Positions 50,145 through 60,294 of a stretch of DNA of 64,000 bases are shown one piece after another. The notes beneath the pieces are model-generated. The model made no database searches. It worked only from the letters and a program-made list of their open reading frames with translations, and had not been told where the DNA came from. Origin of the DNA: PGYR01 sp034670025 (GTDB lineage: Bacteria; Bacteroidota; Ignavibacteria; Kapaibacteriales; UBA2268); contig JAXMOE010000004.1 of the NCBI GenBank assembly GCA_034670025.1, positions 186,001 through 250,000 on the forward strand, written 5' to 3'. The position numbers were made by a program, and so were the translations under genes. Within the stretch, counting starts at the first letter, position 1. Each line of letters opens with the position of its first letter.

Positions 50145-53100
50145 TTACTTAGTAATAATAAATTCTTGTTTTGATATTGAACTCTGAGAGTCAATAATTA
50201 ATATATATTTTCCATTAGCGTAATCACTAAGGTTTAATATAATATTATTTTTTCCTTTATCAAACATTAATTTATTAAATACGTAATATTTTTTTCCTAA
50301 CATATCCATCACATAGACCGAAGCACCTACTTCACCACTGCTTGTTACAGTCAGACCTAGCTCGTTTGAAACAATGTTAGATTTTAATGAAACATCTGAT
50401 ATTGATGAACTTAATGCTACATTTCTAAAAGTAAAAGCACATATTTCCTCAACATCCAAGGTAGTTGTTCTGTCATTTTCTTCGTAGCAATCATCTACAT
50501 TAATACTAATACTTATGTCACCTTCCAAATCATTGGTCAATAGAGTTAAAAACCTCAACTCAAAATCCCAGCTTACCACTTCATCAAAATTAAATGAATT
50601 AAATTCTGGAGATTCTAACACAATGCTTCCCAAATTGCTCAGTAACTTAGAATCGACTGTTTTAACAATCTCCCCTAACGTATTATAAAAAGTAATTACG
50701 GTATTCTCGTCAGTCAAATGGAAATTCGAATTGTCTATATTTAACTTAAAGCTTACATCAGCAGTCGTATCTATAAAGTGAGGAAATGCACCACTAAACC
50801 TAATGTCGAACTCATCACCTATATTAACGGCTTGTATGTCGTAAGGATTGATTGTGATTGATTGTTGCACGGACTGCACTTCGCTCTGATAGATAACTGT
50901 TGAGTCCAAATCTTGAGTAATATCATATATATCAATTTCGTAATCAATTAACTGTTGTTTTGCTCCAGTCAAAAAGACTTCAACCTTCTGAATAACAGAC
51001 TCTTTTTCTGATAATGTATCTTTCTCTAATGTAGGAATTAACCTAGCACTTCCTTCAGAAATAGTTGTCTTAATATCATTAATCACAAATGTCGTGTTGC
51101 CACTATTCGTAATTCTCAAGTCCAAGGTGTCGTAATTACATGACCGGAATGTTATTGCCTCGGCAAACACATCTACACCCAAAGTATCTAACTCTTCCAC
51201 AAAACCAAATATTACGATAGTATCTAATTTTGTACTATAGTTTGGCAAAGCATCCGATTCTACAACTAATTTCATTTCATGGTAACCTAATTGCAACCCA
51301 TTAAATCTAATGTTCAACTCTTCTGTGGTTTCTTTGGGAATTATTCTTTGGTTGTAAAAGTTATTGTCAAACTCAAATATATTCTCATCACCTTCTAATT
51401 TAAAAATTCTCTTTATCTCCAAATCCTCATTACCCGAAGATTCGAGTACAACCAAAGTTGAATCTCTGTTCGAGTTAAATTTGATAGTATCCATATCAAT
51501 ATTTACGGTACTTATTTGTGGTAGTGTTGGCTGTCCCTTTAATTGGACCAAAATTGTATCATGCCCAGACCACCTTTCAACAAATTTGGCTTCCAATTCA
51601 TATTGATTGAAATCATCTATATCCATTGGATTATAACTAAAAGTAAGTGGATAATCTTCTAGCTCTTCTAATTGAATGTTAGTTAGGTTTTCGATTAATA
51701 CTTTATTCGCATCATTATCAATATTTGACTCTACACTTATTAAAGAGAAATCGGAACTAAAAGTACCAACATTTTGGAAACTTAGCGCCGTGTCTTTTGT
51801 AGTACCTATTCGTGTATCACCGAAATCATAAATTAAGTTGTGAACTTCGGGAGCTCCTATATAACCTGTAATAGTTGCTTGTCTGTTTATTGATTGATTG
51901 TCAATTAATATCACTGTATATATATGTTCTCCCAACACAGTATGAGTAAATGCTATTTTATCAAATCGGATAGTCCCACCAGAACTTAATGTTTGAGGGA
52001 ACATACCTGTTGTATCAATATAGAAATTACTACTTACTGGCATTTCTAACTCTGTAACTATAACTTCAGCGTTGCCATCATTCCTAAATTCTATGTATTC
52101 CTCTTCTGTCGAGTTATGTCTATCTCCGCTCAGTATTTTTTGGAACACCAAATTGCTCGCTGTCAAATTATAACTAATTACATCTGCATCAATATAGACT
52201 ATTTCAGAATAATCGCACCCAAAATTGAAATTCATTGAGTCCAATACTGAATCAAAATTTCCTGGTTCATTATTTAGACACAAAGTGTATGTGTAATTCT
52301 GATCTTTGTATAAAGTTTTTGGTAGATCCAAAATTGGAGTTAGTTTCAACCTTAAATCAGTTGGCAAATCTATACTTTCTAATATTACAGAATCGGCGTT
52401 TGTTTGTAGTACAAAACTAAAACAAGAATCTTGCTTTGCGTTTATCTCTCCAAAATCAATATTATCTATTAGAGTTATCAACGCTCCGTCATATTCAAAT
52501 GTGTATGTGTCAGAATTGCCACTATAATCGTAAGCGGAGAGTTTAAACCGAGCAGGTCTGTTTTTATCTATCACCTCTGCATCAAAATCAACAACAGTTG
52601 TTGTATCTGTTATTTCAGAAATATACCAGCGGATATTATCAGAGTAATCTTTATCTACTTCAACATAGTTTATTCCCGATATACTGCTGACCTTGTTGTC
52701 AATTATAGTCCCTTTCACAGAAGAGCAAGTCTCAGTATATTCTATTATCGGTTTTGCTGTTTCTAAATCTTCCTCGTCAATCAACGAAGCACCCACAGTC
52801 ATAGCATAAGAGTCATAACCACCATTACCAATAGCAATAGCGTGGAATCTACCTGAATCTGCTTTGATATGAACTGCCTTAGGGTCAGAGCCAATCAATA
52901 CCCGTTCCCAATATAATTTTTTACCATTTGCCGTAAATTCGTTGAACCCTAACATTGTTTCAATGTTTATACCATTTACAGTTATTGACTCATAACCTTT
53001 TTCATCGGCAATTAACAGTACTGATTGTTGCAGATACTGCTCTCTAAAAGTATTATCGGGAAATGCAAAAACAGAGTTTGAAGCATAATAAGTTACATTG

Positions 53101-54221
53101 CTTACCATTTTGTCAATAGGTGGAATTACTACCATAGCTGGGTCATATCTGTCATAGTAAGGGTGTGGTACATACTTAGCCATTAATTGAACCAGTAAAA
53201 ACTTGCCATCTGCTACCCAACTTGTTGGCACTTCAATATTTTCAAAAGTGTGTACTTGACCTGGCAACAAATCGATACTGTTCGTATTCAATTCATTTGT
53301 AATCGTTAAAGTAATACTATCCTTGGCTACCACTTTAAACATTGATTTTATGTAAGTCCCAAAAGGTATTGACATATATTCATTGCTCCAAGTTGCAGCA
53401 GGTGGTATCATCTCCACTATATGATCTTTAGTATATAACGCATTGAGGATTTCGTATTGTCGAATTGATGTTCTCATGTGTCCACTTACTACACCAACTG
53501 GCTTATTGCTTCTTATTCTTGAACCTGACAAATCGTGAATACCAATTACTCCGTGTACAGCTTTAGATTTGACCAAATAACTTTCACCTCTGTCTAAGAT
53601 TACCTCGAATATAGAGTCTTTGGGGACACCAGCATAAGAATCAGCCGCCATTTTTATTTCAACAGTGGTATAATCTTCTTTCGCCATCACCAAGAATTCT
53701 CCTAATCTTGGTGTTTTTTGAGTTTCAATTATAATTGGATTTTCGTCTTCTGGCTCAATATAATAATCGTTGGGCATTGAAACTGCATAGTGTTCATAAC
53801 CCCAGTTTCTTGTAGGAATTATTGAAAATTTATCACTTGATTGGACTGACGAACTTTTAGCAACACATGAAACAGGTTGTGTTGATGTTATCTCCATAAG
53901 CATACTATTATGCACAATTTCCGATTGTAAATGCTCATAACCTCTAGATACTTCAATTGGTGCCACATCGTCTTTTTTTAATACAAATGTATAGATTCTA
54001 TTTGATTGTGGTTCTCTTACAGTTACTTCTGTGTCAAATTTTGAAGTAATATAGATAGTCATATAAGGAGATGAAGCCCAAATTACGTCGGCTTCATTAT
54101 CCATAAAACCTACAAAGAAATGCCTTCCTTCATACGAAGATAGTGCACCACTTTGGGCTTGCAAAGCACTAATATTAGTTAAGGTGAGTAGAAATATAAA
54201 GATAGTAAAAAAACGTATCAT
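50145..54221 (-). CDS. IgGFc-binding-like surface protein with T9SS domain
   Basis: A 1358-residue secreted protein. After a signal peptide (to about 22, LQAQS) residues 30-470 match the IgGFc-binding N-terminal domain (GRHFFVGFM, PVGVVSGHMRT, DPAMVVIPPI, WERVLIGSD). The middle, about 590-1130, consists of beta-sandwich units of the choice-of-anchor-D/ASH kind (FQKILSGDRHNSTEEEYIEF, YDFGDTRIGTTKDTALSFQN, LRITNSGNTTFVINDI). The C-terminus is a T9SS type A sorting domain (VYVMDMLGKKYYVF ... YANGKYILIIDSQ). It is likely exposed on the cell surface and binds a protein or glycan. The name reflects homology only; antibody binding is not implied. Confidence 0.85.
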   Translation of the reverse strand: MIRFFTIFIFLLTLTNISALQAQSGALSSYEGRHFFVGFMDNEADVIWASSPYMTIYITSKFDTEVTVREPQSNRIYTFVLKKDDVAPIEVSRGYEHLQSEIVHNSMLMEITSTQPVSCVAKSSSVQSSDKFSIIPTRNWGYEHYAVSMPNDYYIEPEDENPIIIETQKTPRLGEFLVMAKEDYTTVEIKMAADSYAGVPKDSIFEVILDRGESYLVKSKAVHGVIGIHDLSGSRIRSNKPVGVVSGHMRTSIRQYEILNALYTKDHIVEMIPPAATWSNEYMSIPFGTYIKSMFKVVAKDSITLTITNELNTNSIDLLPGQVHTFENIEVPTSWVADGKFLLVQLMAKYVPHPYYDRYDPAMVVIPPIDKMVSNVTYYASNSVFAFPDNTFREQYLQQSVLLIADEKGYESITVNGINIETMLGFNEFTANGKKLYWERVLIGSDPKAVHIKADSGRFHAIAIGNGGYDSYAMTVGASLIDEEDLETAKPIIEYTETCSSVKGTIIDNKVSSISGINYVEVDKDYSDNIRWYISEITDTTTVVDFDAEVIDKNRPARFKLSAYDYSGNSDTYTFEYDGALITLIDNIDFGEINAKQDSCFSFVLQTNADSVILESIDLPTDLRLKLTPILDLPKTLYKDQNYTYTLCLNNEPGNFDSVLDSMNFNFGCDYSEIVYIDADVISYNLTASNLVFQKILSGDRHNSTEEEYIEFRNDGNAEVIVTELEMPVSSNFYIDTTGMFPQTLSSGGTIRFDKIAFTHTVLGEHIYTVILIDNQSINRQATITGYIGAPEVHNLIYDFGDTRIGTTKDTALSFQNVGTFSSDFSLISVESNIDNDANKVLIENLTNIQLEELEDYPLTFSYNPMDIDDFNQYELEAKFVERWSGHDTILVQLKGQPTLPQISTVNIDMDTIKFNSNRDSTLVVLESSGNEDLEIKRIFKLEGDENIFEFDNNFYNQRIIPKETTEELNIRFNGLQLGYHEMKLVVESDALPNYSTKLDTIVIFGFVEELDTLGVDVFAEAITFRSCNYDTLDLRITNSGNTTFVINDIKTTISEGSARLIPTLEKDTLSEKESVIQKVEVFLTGAKQQLIDYEIDIYDITQDLDSTVIYQSEVQSVQQSITINPYDIQAVNIGDEFDIRFSGAFPHFIDTTADVSFKLNIDNSNFHLTDENTVITFYNTLGEIVKTVDSKLLSNLGSIVLESPEFNSFNFDEVVSWDFELRFLTLLTNDLEGDISISINVDDCYEENDRTTTLDVEEICAFTFRNVALSSSISDVSLKSNIVSNELGLTVTSSGEVGASVYVMDMLGKKYYVFNKLMFDKGKNNIILNLSDYANGKYILIIDSQSSISKQEFIITK

Positions 54222-54285
54222 AAAATGCCGTTATTTAGTTTGAACTAACATAATTAAATAGTTAGAATTATACAAATACTAACAG

Positions 54286-55560
54286 CTATAATTCGAAGTA
54301 ATTACTTTTATACTCAAGTTTTTTTGTTTTCGGGGTTTCTTCGTTCCATTTGTATCTTGGTAAATAGAAACTTTTGACATTGGTTCTAATGTCTTGATAA
54401 GGTATTGCAGAGGCATTAATATTACCGAGGAAGTTGATTTTGTCAATTTCATCATTAGCAAAAAACATCTCTATCCTGTTGCAATCGTGTTTGTGGGCAT
54501 CTATTGCTCCTGCTTCATTTTGAGAAAAGTATAAGCTCTTGGCATTGTCCTGAGTGATAATCTTATTAATCTTTCCGTCTTCAAACTGCATTTCTATATA
54601 AAAGCCAGAAATCTGATTCAAGAAACTTGCATACTCTTCTATCTCTTTTGAAACAGAGAACGCATCGCCCATAGCCATAATTCTACTTAGCTTCTTCTTC
54701 TCTAAACTAATATGAATAGAATCGCCATAGAGCTGCGAATTGTCATACCAAATCAGAGGTGACTCAGTTAGTATAAATGTCTCATTCGTTTGGTTGAAGA
54801 GTGCAGCATCGCTCATTGCTTTTATATTCTGTCTAATTATCACTACACTATCTGTGAACTTGTAGTGTTCATCATCGATATATCTGAACGCCTCCATTGT
54901 GTCAGAAGCTATACTTAATGTATCAAATTTTGGTTCTTCATTGTCCGATTCCAGAGTATCTATCTGATACAAGGTTGGCTTACCATAAGATATACTATAC
55001 TTTCTTTTGGGGAAGTATTCCAAAGTGTCCGAAAGTAAGTAAGAATTATTAAATTTCCCCTTAATCAATACATTATTATAAGCGTAAGATTCTTGGGTAT
55101 TCTTATTATACTGCAAATAATTAGAATTTACTATCACCGAATCATCTTCAATAAATACTTGCTTGTAAAAATTAGCAATATTAGTAATACTATTATAATC
55201 ACCACTCATCGCCTTCAGATAGGTTTTACTATCCGTAATTTCTAATTCTACATCGGACTTAGTAAACTTTCTGTTGCCGTAGTAAGTGGCTTCTTGGGTT
55301 TCCATAGTCAAATCTTTTTGGACTAATTTGACATTGCCCCGCAGATAAGAAATATTAGTATTCTCAAAAAGCTTTGCATAATCACAAGTGATGGTCACAT
55401 CGCCTTGAACTAACTTCACACTTCCGAAATACTCCTTAATTGGACCTTCGCTCGTTTCCGAACCTTGGAACTTATCAGCAGAATAGAATATCCTCTCTTG
55501 CCCGAACATCAGAGTTGGTAAGAGTAGTGTAATAAATAATATTTGAGATAATTGCTTCAA
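54286..55560 (-). CDS. OstA/LptA-like protein
   Basis: A 424-residue exported protein with repeated beta-jellyroll strands (FGSVKLVQGDVTITCDYAKL, YLRGNVKLVQKDLTM, SYAYNNVLIKG), the OstA-like N-terminal domain shared by LptA and LptD. Such proteins bind lipopolysaccharide on its way to the outer membrane. It is longer than LptA and lacks the LptD barrel, as in the OstA-like proteins of Bacteroidota. The signal peptide (KQLSQILFITLLLPTLMFGQ) requires a TTG start at 55560, two bases after the stop of the SRPBCC gene. Confidence 0.85.
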   Translation of the reverse strand: MKQLSQILFITLLLPTLMFGQERIFYSADKFQGSETSEGPIKEYFGSVKLVQGDVTITCDYAKLFENTNISYLRGNVKLVQKDLTMETQEATYYGNRKFTKSDVELEITDSKTYLKAMSGDYNSITNIANFYKQVFIEDDSVIVNSNYLQYNKNTQESYAYNNVLIKGKFNNSYLLSDTLEYFPKRKYSISYGKPTLYQIDTLESDNEEPKFDTLSIASDTMEAFRYIDDEHYKFTDSVVIIRQNIKAMSDAALFNQTNETFILTESPLIWYDNSQLYGDSIHISLEKKKLSRIMAMGDAFSVSKEIEEYASFLNQISGFYIEMQFEDGKINKIITQDNAKSLYFSQNEAGAIDAHKHDCNRIEMFFANDEIDKINFLGNINASAIPYQDIRTNVKSFYLPRYKWNEETPKTKKLEYKSNYFEL

Positions 55561-55562
55561 AT

Positions 55563-56129
55563 CTAAGATATATTAACAGTCTTTGTTTCTATATTGTATT
55601 GGAGTTCAACCTTCTTTTTCAGCTTTTGTAAACTTTGTTCAAAGTTGGGACCCATTACATTTTCTAACATACTGCCCAATATTCTCATGAATGGATTCCA
55701 CCCTACGTCTTTGTAATGAACCCACACAACCTTGGTCTCACCACCTTCCAGCTGCTTGGTGCTTATGTAACCAGAAAATGATGTCTCATCATTGTCCCAC
55801 GACAACTGAAATTCAATCTTTTCATTTGGCACAATGTTAGTAATCTCCAACGAAGCTTTTTGTGAATGCTCACCATTCCAAATCTGAATAGCACCTACAC
55901 CCTCGGTCTTTCCTTTGTAACTATAAGTCAAAGTAGAATCAAAATCCTTCCACACAGTCCAATCTTCCCAATTCTTCATATCATACAGATAATCGAAAGT
56001 GTAAGTCTGAGGAGCATTAATCTTTATTTCTCTTTCAATTGATATATCGCTCGGAAGAGTCATAGCAAACACCAAAACAGCCAAAACTAAGGCCGCAATA
56101 ATCGCTAAAAGTACTTTCAAAATTTTCAT
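55563..56129 (-). CDS. SRPBCC-family protein with membrane anchor
   Basis: A 188-residue protein with an N-terminal membrane helix (about 4-24) and a START/polyketide-cyclase-like SRPBCC domain (IEREIKINAPQTYTFDYLYDMKNWEDWTVW is its opening strand and helix, read at about 32-60). The fold has a deep hydrophobic cavity; ligand unknown. It is co-directional with the OstA-like gene, separated by two bases, so a lipid-handling role is plausible. The TPR gene at 56193 diverges from it. Confidence 0.85.
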   Translation of the reverse strand: MKILKVLLAIIAALVLAVLVFAMTLPSDISIEREIKINAPQTYTFDYLYDMKNWEDWTVWKDFDSTLTYSYKGKTEGVGAIQIWNGEHSQKASLEITNIVPNEKIEFQLSWDNDETSFSGYISTKQLEGGETKVVWVHYKDVGWNPFMRILGSMLENVMGPNFEQSLQKLKKKVELQYNIETKTVNIS

Positions 56130-56192
56130 AATAAACTAAACGGTTTTAGATTCGTAATATAATAGAACAACAAGTTAAGTTATTTTAAAATT

Positions 56193-58010
56193 ATGATAAA
56201 AAATATATTAGTTTTCACGTCGATTTTATTCATTTCGCTCAGCCAGGTCTATGCTCAATCTACGTTAGAACGTAAGGTAAGTTTGGCTCAGAACTATGAA
56301 AAATCGAGGCAAGTCGATAATGCCATTCGTCTTTACGAGGAAGTACTACAACAGGACGGCAAGAACACCGAAGCATTCCAAGGGTTAGTTCGCTCTTATA
56401 GATATAAGAATATGAACACGGAATTACTCGAAATACTCCAAGCACGATTGGAATTTGAGAAAAGCTCGCTTAATTATATTATGCTAGGTGAAGCCCACTG
56501 GAAAGCCGGGAATCCCAACAAAGCAGATGACGCTTGGGCTCAAGCAATTGAAACCGAAAAGGGCAATCAATTTACATACGAACACTTAGCAGACATACAA
56601 TCGAAATTGCAGCTCTATGAGAAGGCAATTAACACTTACGTTAAAGGTAGAGAGGAGGTTGGTCAAATAAACGACGCTACACCATTTGTTGATGAGTTAA
56701 GTAAGCTCTACGTAGCAGTAGGCAATGTAGAAAAAGCAATGGACGAAAGTCTGACAATGTTAGTAGAAACTGGTGCTTTGGCAGAAGTAGAGGCAAGAAT
56801 ATTTGTTCTTATGCAAGACAAAGAGAATGAAAAATTGATTGACTCAAAGCTCGCAGACTTTGCAGACGATTACAGCTCTAACTACATGGCTATGGAGCTT
56901 TACAGTTGGTACCAAACCAATATTGGTAATTATAAAAAAGCATTTGAATACACCATCAAAGCTGATGACATTTCTGAATCAGGTGGCAAATTAATACTTA
57001 CTTTCGGTAATAATGCTAAGCGAGACGGTGAAACAGACATTGCCTTAGATGCCTTTCAGTATCTAATAGATGAAGGTAGAGACAACAAATATTTCTCTTC
57101 TGCCACTTATAACTTCACTAAAACTTTGGAAAGTAAATTTTTATTTCAAGAAACAATTGATGAAAATAAAGTAGTTGAAATAATAGATAAATACGAAACC
57201 ATAATTGATGGATTCAAGAATACTACAACCGCTGCAGATGCTTATCTGGAGAAAGCGAGATTAGAAAAAGAATACCTCAATGATTTAGACGCAGCTGACC
57301 AAACACTTAAGGATTTGATTAACAACATACCTGGTGCAAGGCAGTCGGGTTACGCATTAATCCAACTTGGGGATATATATATAGTAAAAGGGAACTTAAA
57401 CCTTGCAATGGATTACATTGACAGAGCTGTTGCAAGATATAGCAGAACTGAGATTGGATTAAAAGAAAAAGCCGAATATAAATTTGGAATTATACAGTAT
57501 TATAAAGGTGATTTGGATAGTGCCCAAGCAATATTCAACCGATTATCAAAAGCTGTTGATAGTGACATTGCCAACGATGCACTGGAGAAAAACTCAATTA
57601 TCGCAGACAAAGAGAAAGAAAGAAGTATGACAGAACTATTTGCAAAAAGTGAATATGCTCTTGTACAGAAAGATACGAGCACTGCAATTGACAACTTCAT
57701 TACAATAGTTGAAGACCTAAGCAACTACGACACCGAAGTTTGGCAACGCTCTAACCTAATTTTAGCAGATATTTATCAAAATAAAAGCGAACCTGACAAT
57801 GCTGCAAAGTACCTCAAAAACTTAGCGACTAATTTGACTGATGGTGTTCACACCGACAAAGCAATATACCGGTTAGCTGTAATAAAAGCAGAACAAGGGA
57901 ACAACCAAAGAGCAATAGAGCTATTCTCAAAAATCTTAGTTGATTTCCCCGATTCTATTTATCTAAAAGATGCACGTGCAATGATAAGAAAGCTGAGAGA
58001 AGAGTCTTAG
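56193..58010 (+). CDS. Exported tetratricopeptide repeat protein
   Basis: A 605-residue protein with a signal peptide (to about residue 21, VYAQS) and TPR or TPR-like helical repeats throughout (KSRQVDNAIRLYEEVLQ near the start; GNNQRAIELFSKILVDFPDS at the end). The last units resemble the outer-membrane-assembly TPRs of the BamD/YbgF type. It is a probable periplasmic scaffold. Its stop overlaps the stop of rsmE by three bases on the opposite strand. Confidence 0.85.
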   Translation: MIKNILVFTSILFISLSQVYAQSTLERKVSLAQNYEKSRQVDNAIRLYEEVLQQDGKNTEAFQGLVRSYRYKNMNTELLEILQARLEFEKSSLNYIMLGEAHWKAGNPNKADDAWAQAIETEKGNQFTYEHLADIQSKLQLYEKAINTYVKGREEVGQINDATPFVDELSKLYVAVGNVEKAMDESLTMLVETGALAEVEARIFVLMQDKENEKLIDSKLADFADDYSSNYMAMELYSWYQTNIGNYKKAFEYTIKADDISESGGKLILTFGNNAKRDGETDIALDAFQYLIDEGRDNKYFSSATYNFTKTLESKFLFQETIDENKVVEIIDKYETIIDGFKNTTTAADAYLEKARLEKEYLNDLDAADQTLKDLINNIPGARQSGYALIQLGDIYIVKGNLNLAMDYIDRAVARYSRTEIGLKEKAEYKFGIIQYYKGDLDSAQAIFNRLSKAVDSDIANDALEKNSIIADKEKERSMTELFAKSEYALVQKDTSTAIDNFITIVEDLSNYDTEVWQRSNLILADIYQNKSEPDNAAKYLKNLATNLTDGVHTDKAIYRLAVIKAEQGNNQRAIELFSKILVDFPDSIYLKDARAMIRKLREES

Positions 58011-58678
58011 TCCATTAGTGCAAATGAAGATGCAATCACGGCAGCAGTCTCTGTTCGCAACCTATTGTCATTTATTCGCCAGTTGTACTTTGCCTTATTC
58101 TTTATTCTTTCTAACTCTTCGGGAGCAAATCCGCCCTCGGGGCCTATAAGAATAATAGCTCTTTTCTCATTTAGAGCATAGTCCGTGCTACCAGCATAAT
58201 CAGTATTGATGATTGCACCCTTTTGATTTTTCATAAAGTCTTGTAGTTTCATCGGCTCGTTTATTTTTGGTAACAATGCCCTTCTCGATTGCTTCATTGC
58301 TGCAATAGCTTTTTTCTCAAATCTATCCACACGGAATGTCTTTCTTTGTGTGTGCTTAGTTTTTAGCGGTTGGAACTCAGAAACACCAATTTCGGTACAT
58401 TTTTCTATCAAGTATTCAATTCTGTCTCGGTCTAAAATCATACCGAATGCCAATGTAATATACTTGCTCGGTACGGCTTCGGTTTTACCGAATATATTTA
58501 AGTAGCTGTGCTTGCCTTTGAATCTTATTTCACAAAGAGTCTCTAACCCCTTGCCATTCACAGCCAATATTTGGTCACCAGAATTTAATCTAAGAGCCTT
58601 AACGTGCTGTTCTTCTTGCTGCGGAACATCAATTTTATCGTGTTCTATCGTTAACTCAGGTATGTATATACATTCCAT
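58007..58678 (-). CDS. rsmE: 16S rRNA (uracil-1498-N3)-methyltransferase
   Basis: A 223-residue SPOUT-fold enzyme that methylates U1498 of 16S rRNA. The N-terminal PUA-like part has QQEEQHVKALRLNSGD; the C-terminal knot shows KCTEIGVSEFQPL, the SAM-site IGPEGGF and LRTETA. Length is slightly short but normal for Bacteroidota-type RsmE (220-240). It is convergent with the TPR gene, sharing the TTAG at 58007-58010. Confidence 0.95.
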   Translation of the reverse strand: MECIYIPELTIEHDKIDVPQQEEQHVKALRLNSGDQILAVNGKGLETLCEIRFKGKHSYLNIFGKTEAVPSKYITLAFGMILDRDRIEYLIEKCTEIGVSEFQPLKTKHTQRKTFRVDRFEKKAIAAMKQSRRALLPKINEPMKLQDFMKNQKGAIINTDYAGSTDYALNEKRAIILIGPEGGFAPEELERIKNKAKYNWRINDNRLRTETAAVIASSFALMD

Positions 58679-58751
58679 AACTTTCTAATCTCATATTTAT
58701 ATATTTATACAAAGTTAAGGAAGTATATATATTAATGTCAACTTATTGTTT

Positions 58752-59360
58752 TTATTTATCCAACTCTTCTAATATTGAACTTTTGAATGAGGCAGATGAA
58801 GGATGAAGTGATTTAACAACTTTACCTTCCTTACTAATCAGATACCCAGTAGGAGTTCCTCTTATTCCGTACTGGTAACCAATAGAAGTGCTAACAGACA
58901 TACCATCATATATATTAACAAAATTACTCATATTATAATCATCTATAAATTCACTGACTCTCGATTCTGACACATTATCAGTAGCATCGGTCGAAACTGC
59001 TATAACCACAAAATCTTCGTCTTCTATACTGTTTGTTGCTTCTACCATACCTGGCATTGCCTGTACACAAAAGTGGCACCTAGTTCTCCAAAATTCCATA
59101 TACACTACTTTGCCACGCAAATCAGACAATGAAAACTCAATATTATCTCCAGTTTTGATTAAGAAATCTGGAGCCAAATCACCTGAAGAAAGTATAGATT
59201 CAGCTGGTGAACTAATCAAATCAACGTCATCGTGCAAACCATATAGCTCTGATACTTTATCGAAACTTTTTGCTGGTTCATCATTATTATCTGGTTCCGT
59301 CGTTTGAGTACACGACGCCAAAAGCAAGCTCAATAATACTGCTGTTAATACACTTTTCAT
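58752..59360 (-). CDS. TlpA-like thioredoxin lipoprotein
   Basis: A 202-residue lipoprotein. The lipobox LLASC places Cys at residue 17, followed by a Thr/Asp/Asn-rich linker. From residue 65 on it is a TlpA/AhpC-type thioredoxin domain (APDFLIKTGDNIEFSLSD) with an active site WRTRCHFC, where the usual WCxxC Trp has become Arg, and a cis-Pro in IRGTPTGYLI. It probably reduces or isomerises disulfides in the periplasm; the DsbD-like protein at 43486 could supply electrons. It is divergent from mscS with 112 bases between. Confidence 0.9.
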   Translation of the reverse strand: MKSVLTAVLLSLLLASCTQTTEPDNNDEPAKSFDKVSELYGLHDDVDLISSPAESILSSGDLAPDFLIKTGDNIEFSLSDLRGKVVYMEFWRTRCHFCVQAMPGMVEATNSIEDEDFVVIAVSTDATDNVSESRVSEFIDDYNMSNFVNIYDGMSVSTSIGYQYGIRGTPTGYLISKEGKVVKSLHPSSASFKSSILEELDK

Positions 59361-59472
59361 CTTTTTTATCCGTTTTGTTTTCTTTAAAGACTGATGAATA
59401 GTTGTTTTGTTACTTAAATAATGAAATAATTATCATCATTGTCATATTATTTACAAATTATATAGGAGACAA

Positions 59473-60294
59473 ATGGAAGATTTTAATTTTGATTACTTAG
59501 CGGCACAGATATGGGATATATTGTTTTTAGCTGTCTATGCAGTAATAGCACTTATTGTTGGCTTTTGGATTGCCAAAAGAATCACAAAAATCGTAGAGAA
59601 AATATTAAAGAAAAAAGATGTTGATTTATCATTACAGAAGTTTTTAATAAAACTTGTTAATATTGGTCTAAAAGTATTAGTTATAATATCTGTTGCTGGA
59701 TTAGTAGGAATCCCTACTACATCATTCGTAGCAGTAATTGGTGCCGCAGGTTTGGCAGTCGGTTTTGCTCTACAAGGTTCACTTGCTAACTTCGCTGGTG
59801 GGGTATTGCTACTATTCTTGAAGCCATTTGAAGTAGGTGACTTTATAGAAGGTGATGGAGAATCTGGGACTGTAGAAACTATAAGTATTTTCTACACATA
59901 CTTAAACACCACTCAAAACCAGTTAGTTATTATTCCTAATGCACAGCTATCGAACAACACTATCACCAACTATTCAAGAAAGCCAATCCGTAGATTGGAC
60001 TTAGTTTTCGGCATTGACTATGGTGATGATATAGTGAAGGCAAAATCTATTTTAGAAGGTATGCTATCGAGTGAAGATAGAATACTTAAAGACCCTGCAC
60101 ACATGATTGGGGTTGACGCCCTGGGTGATAACGCAGTAAACATAGTTACCAAATCTTGGTGCAAAAACGAAGATTATTGGGACTTGAACTATGAATTATT
60201 AGAAAAAGTAAAATTAGAATTTGACAAACAGGGTATTTCATTCCCTTTTCCACAAAGGGACATACACATTATAAAGGAAGGCAATGAATCATAA
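59473..60294 (+). CDS. mscS: Small-conductance mechanosensitive channel
   Basis: A 273-residue MscS-family channel that opens under membrane tension to release solutes. It has three membrane helices (about 10-35, 58-80, 82-115); the pore helix is rich in Gly and Ala (AVIGAAGLAVGFALQGSLANFAGG), followed by LLFLKPFEVGDFI and the beta domain (VIIPNAQLSNNTITNYSR). Length is normal for the minimal form. GGAG six bases before the ATG supports the start. It overlaps pepF by 11 bases. Confidence 0.95.
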   Translation: MEDFNFDYLAAQIWDILFLAVYAVIALIVGFWIAKRITKIVEKILKKKDVDLSLQKFLIKLVNIGLKVLVIISVAGLVGIPTTSFVAVIGAAGLAVGFALQGSLANFAGGVLLLFLKPFEVGDFIEGDGESGTVETISIFYTYLNTTQNQLVIIPNAQLSNNTITNYSRKPIRRLDLVFGIDYGDDIVKAKSILEGMLSSEDRILKDPAHMIGVDALGDNAVNIVTKSWCKNEDYWDLNYELLEKVKLEFDKQGISFPFPQRDIHIIKEGNES

